Assembly: GCA_009741485.1 (NCBI GenBank)
Contig: CM019229.1
Span: 1,832,203-1,896,202, forward strand
Reading direction: 5' to 3'
Length of the DNA: 64,000 bases
Source: Malurus cyaneus samueli
Lineage: Eukaryota > Chordata > Aves > Passeriformes > Maluridae
Shown here piece by piece: positions 1-35,000 of the stretch. Below the pieces are notes generated by a model, which ran no database searches, was not told the origin of the DNA, and saw only the letters and a list, made by a program, of their open reading frames with translations. A program made the position numbers and the translations under genes. How positions within the stretch are numbered: position 1 is the stretch's first letter; the number at the start of each line of letters is the position of its first letter.

Positions 1-144
1 GCGGTCCACAGCGATGGTACTCCAGCTCAGGAGAAATTCTGAACTTCCAGTATTGAATACAAACAAAATCTTACTTTCAAAGTTAAACCAAGTTTCGGGA
101 AGGTTGTTTTAAATAGTGACTTCAGTGGGTGAGTTTATTTATCA

Positions 145-275
145 TGGAATTAAAGATTGGTTTGGGTTGGAAGAGATCTTAGAGGTCATCTCATTCCAAC
201 CCCTGCCATGGGCAGAGCCACCTTCCACTATCCCAGATTGCCTCAGGTGCCCTCCAACCTGGCCTTGGTTTTATT
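145..275 (-). mobile_element. CR1 LINE fragment (3' end)
   Basis: The + strand shows the reverse complement of a CR1 3' end: GGTTGGAAGAGATCTTAGAGG, then CATCTCATTCCAACCCCTGCCA. Short and diverged. Confidence 0.6.
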
Positions 276-1872
276 TATTGATCAGATGTTAGATAAAAAC
301 TGTCCCAGGTGACACTGGTTCAGGCTGACTGGAGGTAAGGGTCATTTCTGAAGTTTGCTGGTTGCAGCTTTGTGTTGTTCACATCAAAACCTCATTTTCC
401 TGTAGATTTTTGTGCTGCAAATGGAGAGATGGGGAATTTTATAGATGAGATTAAGATTCTTGGATCTCAGGGGGGAATAGGAGCCTGTCCTTGGCACGTG
501 GGTACTGTTTATGTCTCCCCAGAGTTTCTAATCTGCCATGGCTTTGCAACAAGAGCTGCAGTCTCTTGATAAGATAGTGCTTTGGAAGCTGAATTGTATG
601 AGACATTAAAATCCAGATGGAGACATTTGTGGGATGTTTGTGCTGTCCTGGTGGGCAGAGCAGTGTGGGACTGATTCACCTCCCCATCACTGCATGCCAG
701 AAGAATATGGATTTTATGCTTTTTATTTAAGAACTGCCTGTGCCTGGCTGGCTTGGGTAGCACCCAAACCATAAATCTGTTTATGATCCACAGCAGTTTG
801 CTGGGATAACAAAGCTGGGGGAGGCTCAAGATTAAAGGCAAAGGCATAAAACTAACTTCACTGAGTGGTGTCAGACATCCCTTTAACCTTGCTCTCCCTG
901 TCACACCTTGGGCACCACCAGATGCTCCCAGGGTGGCATCAGAGTGGGTGCTGGTCCCTCCCTGCAGAGCTCTGCCAGCCCCCAGCACTCTGGGGCTCTC
1001 TGCCCTCTCTCCCAGCTCATGGTTAAGCTACAGCCATGGAATTTTCCTCAGTGCATTTGTCCAAAGGATTCTCTTCAGGTCAGGTCTCCCCTGTGCAGGG
1101 CATAAGGCAGAGCTGGAGACGTTTCCTGGGCATCTCAGGGCTGTGATCCCACTCTGGAGCTTGCCAGCCTGAGCTGGAATAACCATCGCTTTTACCAGGA
1201 GCAGTTAAAGATGAAATGAAGGCTTTAATCTCTTGATTAATGTTTTAACACAAATTGCAAAGCTCAGAGGATGTTTCACAAATTCAAAGGCAATTTTCAG
1301 CCCAGCCTGGGGCTGTTCCAGGTGTGAGTGCCTTGAAATCTTCAAATATGTAGTGGGAGGAGAGGTGAATGACCTCGTCAGCGCAAACATTTCATCTTAT
1401 TAATGAGGAATGGATTTTCACCAGGGTTTCCTGTTCTGGCAGGTCCATGTCCAATCCAGAAATTGTCCAAGGGCTTGAGAAGGACAAAAGCCAAGGGCTG
1501 CTCTGCTTGAGAGCCTTCCCAGTGGCACCAGCAGTGTCCAGCAGAATGGCTGCAAACTGAAGGGAGCCATGAAATCCCCTCTCCAAGATCCCACTGGCTG
1601 TTTGGGGGATTATAAATCTCTTTTTATCAGTGGCTATTCTGAGTTGGTGACTCTTGCATATGGAGTTTTTACTGAGCAGGGAGAGGGGCTCCTTTCCCTG
1701 ACCCCAGCATGTGGGAAACAGCCAGGGGATTTAGGAATCCTTGGGAGATCCACTGCAAGGATCTGAGTGTGAAAGAGGTGGAACATCCCTCACATAACCC
1801 CCAAATTGCCGTGCCCCAAAGCTCCAAAAGCCTCCCCTGCTGTCCCCAGGAGCTCCTTCCTTCTCCAGAGCA

Positions 1873-1955
1873 GGAAGGCTGGAGATGCCCCAGGAGCTCC
1901 ATCCTTCACCAGGGTGGGAAGGCTGGAGATGCCCCAGGAGCTCCATCCTTCAGGC
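1873..1955. repeat. 44-bp tandem duplication
   Basis: GGAAGGCTGGAGATGCCCCA begins at 1873 and again at 1917; the two units run nearly identical to about 1955. Confidence 0.85.
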
Positions 1956-2612
1956 TGGAGCATCCCCTGCTCCAGCACCTGCTGCTCCTGCTTCTCTGGA
2001 GCTGTGAATTGTCCTGGTGAAGGTTCTTGCTGTGTGCTCCTTGTGCAGCACCTTGCAGCCTGGGGGCAGCTGGGAAATGTCTTCAGTGGAACGGATTAGT
2101 TAACTCCGAGCTTTACTTTTGTATCTTTTAAATCCATCAGGCTAAATGCTGCTTGTCCTGCAGTTATTTCTCTCTCTGGTATTTTTAGAAACTGGCATGT
2201 CTCTAGTTGTACACTTGGTGCTGGGAGAAGGGATATTTTTAATGGGATGTGTTTTCTGCACCTAATGAAGCAGCAAGGAAATAAATGACTCTTGTCAAAA
2301 TACTGGGGGAAATGTGAAAATTCCCAGTCAGATTAGTTACTATTTATTGTCTCTGTGTGTCTTCAGTACCTCTGTTTAGCCAGCAAAGCAAACAAGCCAA
2401 AGCTTTGGGGGTTGCAGATTGTTGGTTTTGTTTTTGTTTTTTTTAATTAGGGGATTAATATCTCAAAGGATAAATATTTCACAAAAAGGGAATATTCTTT
2501 GAAAAGAATATGGTTATAGCTGTGTGTGGCTAAAAAATCTGCTCCTGATGGGAATGAGGGTGGCTGAGTGGGACACTGCCATCGTTTGCTGCCTGTCACT
2601 GTCTGCTGGCAC

Positions 2613-3049
2613 TGATGATGCCTAATCCAGCTACCTAAAACAAAAGACAAAATTCAGAGAATCCAAATTTCTGTTATTGCAGAGCCTTCAGGGCCATTCA
2701 GGGCAGTCCCAGCCCAGCCAGGGGCTGCACCCACAATGGACAATGGCTCACGGCTTTTTCACCCTTTCTCACTTTTGTCCATTTGCACATCGGGATTTGC
2801 TGAATCCTCCAATTGCAGCTGCAGCCAATGCAGTCAAAAACTTCAACTTGGCTCTCCCCAATTCTCTGTTGTTTCCATCTCTTGGGGCCTGGCACAGGGA
2901 GGTGTCCTTGAGTTTGGGGCTGCAGAGGAATTGTTTTGTGTAAAAATGGGAAGCAGAGCTCAGCACTGTCTGTGGAGTCTGGAGTTATCCACGAAGAATT
3001 CCAGGGTGCAGAGACATGGAAATAGAAGTGAAATCCTAAGGCATCAGTG
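2613..3049. repeat. Dispersed repeat, copy 1 (pair with 61947-62400)
   Basis: About 435 bases align almost end to end with 61947-62400 in the same orientation; the core of about 330 bases is nearly identical. The first and last bases can be read as TGATGCCT ... AGGCATCA, an 8-base inverted end as in a solo LTR. No clear target duplication or AATAAA was found, so the class is open. Confidence 0.8.
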
Positions 3050-3307
3050 ACAGCTCAATTCAATGGGCAGGTTCTGACCATGGAGCCACAGGGTTCTGCC
3101 TCTTACCCTGCTCTGTTTGCATGTTGGGAGATGCTGTGGTTTGATGAGCTCATCTGGCCAGAAATCAGCCCTGTTGGGCTTTTCCCTGTTGGGTTGATTC
3201 TCACCCAGCTCAGCCCCAGGAGCTGCTCCTGCTGCTGCAGGGGAGTGGGGCCGGCAGGGCTGGGGGAGGCAGAATCCTGAGACTGGATCCTGAGACTCCT
3301 TTTACAA

Positions 3308-3440
3308 TCAGGGAATCACACAACCATTGGAAAAGACCTTTACGTCATCAAGTTCACCCACCACTGCCAAGGCACCACCAAACCACGTCCCGGGTGTCCC
3401 CTTCAGGGATGGGCACTGTACCTTGGGCAGCCGTGGTGTC
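3308..3440 (-). mobile_element. CR1 LINE fragment (3' end)
   Basis: Contains the CR1-typical phrases TTGGAAAAGACCTTTACGTC, CACCACTGCCAAGGC and ACCAAACCACGTCCC in the minus-strand order. Confidence 0.7.
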
Positions 3441-4559
3441 CCCCTGCTGCTGTCACCTGCCAAGGGACACAGCAGAGCTTTGGGACTTGTTAATTTGCAT
3501 CTTTAAAACTTCATCATCCGTTTGGGAAGTTTGATCTGTCAGGCTCACAGGAGTTAAAGCAGGGCAGCTTTTCCCTTGCCAAGGCCAGTTGGAATGTTCC
3601 CTCCTTGCAGAGGGAATTCTGGATTTGTGCTGATTAATCATAGAGTGTATTTTTCTTAAAATTTTGTTCTATTAAGGGCTATTAAGGGTAAAATCTGCTT
3701 TGAGATAACATCTGATGACTGATAATTAACATTTCAATTGTGTTATTCAGATTGTTGAAATTAACTCTTTGGTCAAACACTGAAATTTGGGAAATCCAGA
3801 TAAAAGGCTGTGGAATCCCAGAATCTCTGTTGCTTTGAAACGCCCCAAACCATCTTGGCCCCTGCAGGGATGCTGTCAGCTCAAGGTCATGCAGATGACT
3901 TTTAGTGCCACAGGAGCAGAATGGCTGAATCTGTATTCAACAAATCTCTCCTTACCTGCTTCTCTCCTTTACCGGCTCAGAGGTGCTTCTGGTGTCTCAG
4001 ATGGAATCAGTTTAATTTTCTTCCACTCCTCAATTTGTTAATGGTTTACCTTTAAATCCATGATCTGTAATTCCTGCCTTTAGGATAAATCTATCCAGTG
4101 CTATTTATCTGAGGCTATTGTCCTGAGTTATGTTTTTATTTTATTATTTAACATTCTTTCTGTGTGAATTCCTTTCCTTGTTTTATTGAAACTTTATAGT
4201 GAATGCGAGAAGGCACTGGATAATCTTTTGGGTGGTATGAAAATACCAGATCTGTGTGAAATTTTTGTTGTTGCAAAGTAACCTTGGGTTTTTTATAGTC
4301 AGGAACATTGAAAAATCCTAGGATTATACTGGCTTTTCACACCAGTTTCCCACAATTCTGCACAAAGAAAAAAGAGCCAGAGGTGAAAATTTCTCTTGTC
4401 CATCTTCAGTGTCTTTGCTCTTGTCCTTCTGCTCTGTGAGCAGGACCTTGTCTGTTCCTTGTTAGAGTTTTTTATACCCCAGGGTCACTTTTAAAAATCG
4501 TTTTGTGATTGAAGAGCTTTTTAAAAAGAAAGCAGAGCTGTAAAAGGAAAGTTTGTGAG

Positions 4560-4790
4560 AAGTTAATGAAGAATTGGAAGGAATTTTCCCTTGTGAGGGT
4601 GGGCAGGCCCTGGCACAGGGTGCCCAGAGAAGCTGTGGCTGCCCCTGGATCCCTGGCAGTGCCCAAGGCCAGGCTGGACATTGGTGCTGGGAGCAGCCTG
4701 GGACAGTGGAAGGTATCCCTGCCATGGCAGGGGTGGCACTGGATGAGTTTGAAGGTCTCTCCCAACCCAATCCATTCAGTTTTCCATGAG
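4560..4790 (+). mobile_element. CR1 LINE fragment (3' end)
   Basis: Reads GAGGGTGGGCAGGCCCTGGC, GGGTGCCCAGAGAAGCTGTG and CCATGGCAGGGGTGGCACTG, ending near TCTCTCCCAACCCAATCCATT. This is the sense 3' end of an avian CR1. Confidence 0.8.
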
Positions 4791-6777
4791 CTGCAAAGTC
4801 CCTGGGAATGCTGGCAGAGCTGGCTCAGGGCTGGGCTTCCCATCCCAGTGGTATCAGGAGATGAAGCTCTTGGAGCTGCTGGAGCTGATCCCTGAGCTCC
4901 TGGTGGGAAGTGGAGCCACACCCAGATGGCCCTGTCTGCCTGCCCTGAGGGTGATCTTTAACTGGGTTTGTTTGGGGAGGTGGTAGCAGCTGTTCTGGGA
5001 GGCTGAGGGAGGCTGTTGGTCACCAGCATCAGCTAAAGGGCATCTTCCAGCTCTGAGAAATGAGAATATTAAGAAATAACTGTTAATTAGAAGTATTTTG
5101 TCCATGGACAGGATCACTCTCAGGACCAGGAGAAACGTAGAGGCTCAGCATTAAAAATACCGTTTGCACCAAGGGAAGCCTGGTGCTGAGTGGGAGAGAT
5201 TTTCCTTCAATATTAAATAAAGGGCTCCTTGTAAATGCCTCTTCCCCTGATTTAATCACTGTGACTGCAGTCAGAGCCCTAATCCCTATTTTAGGAGCAG
5301 CCCTAATTCCATCTCCCTCGAAGCAGTGGGTAGCAGTCTATAGTTAGGTTGGCACACTGTCCTCACCACATCAAACCCAGAGCGAGGATGTGAATGAAGC
5401 TGACGCTTCATCCCTGGCTTTGTGCTCAGCCTTTTGCATTCTCCCACATTTCCTCTTCCCATACTTGTTCTTAAAGATCTATTTTTTTTCATCCTTGCAC
5501 ATGTGTTCCCTGGGCAGATCCCTGGGTGGAATTTGGAAGCAGCTGGACGTGGCAATGCAGGCTGATGCTGCTGCTCTTTAAATCACTGCTAAGGCAAAGC
5601 CAAGGCCAGATGTTGCTCACAGCTGCTCTAACAGCTGGCAGGGCCGAGACTGTTACGTGTGTGTTCCTGGGAATGATGCCCTGTTCTCTGGGAATTTCAT
5701 AAATTACAGAGAACATGCAGAGAGAGAGAAAATGTTTCATCTTATAGAAATGTTTCATCCAGTGAAACCCTGTTTAATTTGAAAGGCATTAATTGGGTTT
5801 TGTGGTCTTCTTTTACACTTTAACAATGATGTAATATGGTAAGCATTGAATTTTGTTAAGATTTATTAGGAATTGACAGCAAGAGTCTGGCTATGGACAA
5901 ATACTGTGGCCATAATGCAATTAAATTTAGGATTTTTCATCATAGACTCCTGTAGGTCAGTACATAGGTGTAATAATGCTGTTGAAATGGAGAAAAAAGG
6001 AATCAATGAAAGTTTAATTCCAGAATCTGTGTGTTAGAACTGAATTCACTTAGAAGGACTGGTGTTTAGGGACCTGTAGTGCTTTAAGGAACATGCTGTG
6101 GGTTGGTTTTCCTGGCTGGTGCAGTCTGCAGCAGTTAAATGCTGATCCATAACATAAATATCCCAATAACTCACTTTGGGAATGACAGATAACAGACCTT
6201 GACACACAGGAAGTATTTAAAGCTCTTTGACATGTGCCTGCCTGAACCTGGTTACAGTCCCAGAGAATCCCGGGCACGATTTTCTGAGTGCTTCTGTTGA
6301 GGCAGAGAAAAACATTGAGTCTGGGAGAAAACTTAGAGTGACCCCAAATGAGAAGACAGATGAAGGAAAGGACTCCTGGACATGGATTTATGATTTCCTT
6401 CCCACCCCACTGAACAGCATGGGCACTGGAGGTGATGGTGAAGAGGAAGATAACTGAGAACATTTTTTTTTTAATTAAAAAAATACAAAGGATGGAGCTG
6501 GACATGCTGCTTTGGGACTGATTGGGGCACAGGGGGAGCAATGCATGTTCTTGCTGCAGCTTTGGGGTTTTCATTTATTTACCCCTCAAGGAGCTCCTGG
6601 TTGTAGATTTTGCAATTGTCTTTCTGTCCCCTCAACACTTTCTGCACTTGTGATGCTTCCAGCATGTCAGCTCTAGGCTCAGGAATATGATGGCTCTGGA
6701 ATTGCAGCCTTCATGCACACATTCCTCTGGATTCTGGCCTCTATTTACCTTTGAAATTCCTTTTTTTTTCTTTTTAG

Positions 6778-30646
<23,869 letters not shown>

Positions 30647-30706
30647 AGCTGGGACAGCCCGAGCTGCAGCTGAGAGCCACAGCCCATCCCACTGCCACAG
30701 CAGCCC

Positions 30707-30724
30707 TATTTATTTATTTAATTC
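30707..30724 (+). promoter_or_regulatory. PNPLA7: AU-rich element in PNPLA7 3'UTR
   Basis: Three overlapping ATTTA pentamers (30708-30712, 30712-30716, 30716-30720) form TATTTATTTATTTA, which contains the TTATTTATT nonamer. Such elements are bound by TTP/HuR-type proteins and control mRNA decay. It lies 62 bases after the stop codon. Confidence 0.65.
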
Positions 30725-31299
30725 TTCAAACCAAAACCAACGCCCAGAGTTCATCCTTCCCCAGACAGGGCTGGGCACAGCCTGCACCGTGCCCCAGCTC
30801 CTCAGGAACTGCAGGGAGAGGGAGCTGCTCCTTACTGCAGGTGCCAGGAGCAGCAGTTCCTGATCCCACACTGGCAGAGGGCAAATGTGCAGTTCCAAGC
30901 TGCCCTGATTGCTGCTGCTGCTGTGTTTTCAGCCGATGTTTTTACCACGAAGGCCCAAAGAGCACCGGGATCTCCCCCTGCGAGGTGCTGGGAAGGCTCC
31001 GAGCAGCAGCCCTGGAGACAGGGAGGGGTCGGTGGGTTGCAGTTTTGCTTTCTTTTCCTGCGAATCAGGTAACTGTGTAATTAACTCCTCAGTGACTTCC
31101 AACCACGCGCTGGTGAGGAATGCTTCGACAGGAGCAAATCTGAATGTATTTCACTTGAAATCTAAACCTAAGAAATCATTGTGAAGGGTGCCACAGAGCC
31201 TGGACCCTGGAGTCAGCAGCAGGACATTTACTGGTGGATCATGGAGCTGACACTTGCCAGGCAGCTCTGGACACCACTTGGCTCTACTTGCCCTGTTGA

Positions 31300-31321
31300 A
31301 ATAAAGTTATTTTGCTGAATT
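31300..31321 (+). terminator. PNPLA7: PNPLA7 poly(A) signal
   Basis: AATAAA is at 31300-31305. A T/G-rich stretch (TGTCTGCATGTTTCTTTG) follows about 20 bases later, as expected for a cleavage site near 31,320. Confidence 0.8.
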
Positions 31322-31886
31322 GAAATGTCTGCATGTTTCTTTGTATCATGTCCTACAAAGAGAAGGTTGTCCACAGCTGAGAGCCCAGAGTGCCTCTGCT
31401 TGGATCAGACTGGCAAAGGAACACCCAGGGTTTCCTGCTGCTCCCCCCAGCAGGAGTCACTCCGGGTATTGTCAGGCCCTGGGGAGAAATCTCCAGTGCT
31501 GTGTCCCCAGGGCTGGAGCTGTGAATGTGTTGGACCCTGTCCAGACATCCCCTTGTGCTTGCTCAGTTTGTGTCACATCTGTCACTGCTGGTGGCTGCAC
31601 ACCCCAGCTCATTCTGGCTTTATGAGAGCTCCAGATCAGAGCAGCTGCAGGTGCTGTTGACTTGAAGGGATTTGTCATCCAATCAGAGCACCGGGGACAC
31701 TTCCCAAAGCTGCCTCCTTCCCTCAGCTCACCAGAGCTGGGCAGTGCCCTGAGGCCAGGGAGGTGTTTGGGGGCACCACTGAGGGCCCTGGTGGTTGTCA
31801 AAGCTGTGAATTGCCCCGTTCTCTGCATTGAACCTCCTCTCCTGTCATGCTCTCCACTAACTGCCCTGCATCAGGTTTTCCTCTGT

Positions 31887-32012
31887 CACTGAATCCCAGC
31901 CTGGTTTGGATGGAAGGGACCTCAAAACTCATCCCATTCCACCCTGCCATGGGCAGGGACACCACCTGGACACTGTCCCAGGCTGCTCCAAGCCCTGTCC
32001 AGCCTGAGTGAG
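31887..32012 (-). mobile_element. CR1 LINE fragment (3' end)
   Basis: GGATGGAAGGGACCTCAAAA, CTCATCCCATTCCACCCTGC and CCAGGCTGCTCCAAGCCCTG, about 570 bases past the PNPLA7 poly(A) signal. Confidence 0.78.
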
Positions 32013-34938
32013 TGGAGGTGAGTGCCTGCCTTCCAGCAAATCTGCTCTGGGCAAACATCTCATGCAGCAGCAGCACAATTGAGAGCTTTATATTTTTGGT
32101 AAAGGATTGGCAAACCAGCTGTGAGGCCCTCAGTGTCTGTATTTATAGATGATTACACTCCAGGAACCTGTCCCTGGATAATGGGGATTAGAGCTGGAGC
32201 ACAGACTCACCCCAGAGGTGATTGAGGTCCTCTGGCTGTCCTTACCCAGCCCATCCTGGGCCATCTGCCTCCAAAGGACACAGCTGAAACCACAAATGCC
32301 TTCAGCAGAGGTTGGCTCCAATCTCCTGGCAGTGGAGAGACAGTGTTTGTCACACCTCTGTGCTCTGCTCTGGAGCAGGAGCTGATTTTCTGTGTTCCCT
32401 CTGCCCAGGGCATCCCAGAACAGGCACCACAGGTCATTGTCCAGGAGAATGAGCTCTGTCAGCCTGAGCCCAGCTGCTCGCGTTCCAGGAGAGCTCTTCC
32501 CCTCTGTTCCATCAGGTAATTCATTCCCAAGCTGTGTATTCTCCCTGCAAACATCCTGCCAGCCAGATGTGCTCCTGGAGCCTGGGTGGGAGCTGCTGGG
32601 CTCACCGAAGGAGTCACAGAAAACAAGCACTTGGCTCCTGTGTTTGCTAATTAGAGTCTCTATTTGCTTTGTGCCCTGTGCCACCGGGAAACAGCACTTG
32701 GTCAGACGTGTGAATTCAGGAGATGAACCTCTGATGTGAGACTGAAAGTCTCTCCTAAGTAATTGATCACATCTTTCCTCCCTGCTGCCTCTTGTGTAGC
32801 TGGGCCATGGACATTAAACCAATTCATGCTGAGGAATGTGAAAAAAAGCAAAATTGGTTTTCCATCTTGCTTTGCTGCTGTCTTGCACCTGTCCAGGGTG
32901 CCAGAGGTGAATCAGCCCCGTGCTGCTCCTGCATCCAGGGGCACCCAATGACCGTGGCTGCTATTCTGTGTCAGGAGGTTTGAATGGATCCCTGCCCACC
33001 TGGACACCAGCGCTGCACCAGGAGCTGTGTCACCCCTTTGTCTGTGACACAGGCTCTGCTTTGCTGGCAATGCCGTGGGAGGAGGGCATTGGAAGAGCCT
33101 GGGGCTCCTCTCTCCTACCCAGGGTCAGGTGCTGGCTTCGCCTGGAAACCACCCTGCGGTTTCTTCGTGGGTGGGTGATGTCCCCAAAAAGGTGAAATCT
33201 GATCACCAGTTGGATGAATTTGGCTTTGCTGGAGGAGCTGAAGTAGTTGCCAAGGCCTGAAGGCTTCACTGTGGGTGAAGGGGACACAGAGCTTGTTCCC
33301 ACCACAAATCTGGTGCCAACCATTGCCAACGCTGAGCCAACGGGATCGCAGCGAGGTCCTGAGGAGCCACGGCCATGAGCAGGAGCTGCAGGGGGAATGT
33401 TCCTCTCAAAACCTTTGGTTGACACATCTGCTGGGGATAAAGCTTTGACTGAGCGTTCAGAATCGTGTCCTCCTGCTCAGGGGCCTGGCCTGAGCCCCCC
33501 AAGCAGCCACAGTGGGGGACACCCACGGGCCCTGCAGTGACCGGGGCTGCTGCACCCAGGGGACAGGGCCAGCATGGGACTCAGGTAGGGATTTGGGAAC
33601 GAACCCCTCTGGAGAGGGGATGCCAGGGATCAAAGGAGGCTGTTTGGGGCTGTCCCCATTGAGGGCTGGTGGCAGTGGCACTCTTTTCCCTGTAGGCAGC
33701 ACCCTGGGGTCAATCTACTGCAAAGGGTTCGGTGCAAGCAACAAACCTGGCTGCTGCCTTAAAGCTGCCACACGAGCTCCTAGAGAACCTCCAGTGGGGT
33801 TTGGAAAGAAGAAGGAACACGTGGCAGCGGGAAGCACCTGTCCAAAACATCCAGGAAGCCCTGGCCAGGCAGGGGCAGAGCTTTGATGTGAGCAGTGGGG
33901 CTCTGGCTCATGCCCAGCCCGCAGTGACAGCTCCTGCTGAGGCTTCTCGGGTTTCTGTCCCTGTGTGGGGCCGATGTGTCCGTGCAGCCCCTCCGGGCTC
34001 CGCTCCCCAGGCAGGGATGGCCGGGCTGCGGTGGAGCCCAGCCATGCTCCTTCCCTGGCAGACGTCATTCTCCCTGCGTGCTGTTCCCAAATTAATCTCA
34101 CCCTCTCTGCCTGTGCTCCCTGACCTCCCCGAGGTGTGATTTTCCCTGGGTGTTGCCCGAGGGCTGTGTTGGAGCTGCTGAGATGTGGGGGTTCTGCTGT
34201 GCTGCTGGCTTCACCTCCCTGTCACTGCAAGGGCTGGTAAGAAAATCAAGAAAAAAGAAATAAAGCAAAAAAGAAATAAATGGAAAATATTTTTCTCTCC
34301 CTCCAGGACTCTGCATGGCAGGATTGGCACCTGCCATTATCCCTAGAGCCCCACCAAAACATGGCCATGGGGCACCAGGTTTCAGCATGGGCAGGAAGCG
34401 ATGGTGTTTTTGTTTGATGAACAGGATTTTGGGATGTTTTGCTGGCCCCAGGGCACTGACTGCCATAAATATCCCTTCCCAGCTGATGGCTGGTTCTGCT
34501 CCCACGGGGACCGGCAGCATTTGCTTTTGTGCTCTTTGTCCCTGTCCCGTCTTCAGGTCATGGAGGCTCTGACCCTCTTTTCCCCCATGGCTTTAATTTG
34601 GGTTATGGTATAAACAGTGCTGGAAGGAGCTGGCAGAGCATCCACACTTGTACCTGCATCCCATGCCTGGGAGCTGCTTTGGGAAACGGGGATGGGGCAC
34701 GGCCCCTGTGGGTGCTGAGTGTGAAAGCTGGGATGTGCCAGGTGTCCAGCTCACTGCAGCCTGGGGACATCCATGGCTCAGATCAACATTGCCAACCCCC
34801 TTCTGACATCACAGCTTTTTGGGAAAATGTGCCAGCAGCGAAGGCAAGGAAAGCATTTGCCCGTTGTTTTGAAAAGAAATAATAGGGAAAATGAAAAGCA
34901 AACCCAAAGTGGTACCAATGTCTATCCTGATTTTAGAG

Positions 34939-35000
34939 AGAATATAAATATATAAATATATAAATATATAAATATATAAATAATAAATAATATAAATATA
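34939..35000. repeat. A/T-rich (ATATATAA)n array
   Basis: Sixty bases made only of A and T, mostly the 8-base unit ATATATAA. It is isolated in a G/C-rich neighbourhood. Confidence 0.92.

Larger units (their letters stand above)
1..6777 (+). other. PNPLA7: PNPLA7 intron (3' part; 5' end outside window)
   Basis: I find no exon here. I looked for the exon that should carry GTSIG and the following alkaline helix of the patatin domain and did not see it, so it probably lies upstream of base 1. Contents are three CR1 fragments, a 44-bp tandem duplication near 1,873 and one copy of a dispersed repeat at 2613-3049. The rest looks like ordinary intron sequence. It ends in a long pyrimidine tract and AG at 6776-6777. 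Confidence 0.75.
30647..31321 (+). other. PNPLA7: PNPLA7 3'UTR
   Basis: About 675 bases from the stop to the inferred cleavage site. It carries an AU-rich element near its start and one AATAAA near its end. The extent is inferred from the poly(A) signal; no transcript data were available. Confidence 0.75.

Noticed and set aside
2736..3050. Frame starting MDNGSRLFHPF, also present at 62079
   Set aside because: Shared because the DNA repeat is shared; no initiation context or known motif, and the frames differ downstream in the two copies.
6050..6574. 174-codon minus-strand frame
   Set aside because: No motif, no splice or promoter context, intronic to PNPLA7; composition is ordinary intron.
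1..6777. Search for the PNPLA7 exon with the GxSxG nucleophile
   Set aside because: No frame reads like GTSIG followed by LYAEER/IRAKQWAE; it is presumably upstream of the window rather than lost.
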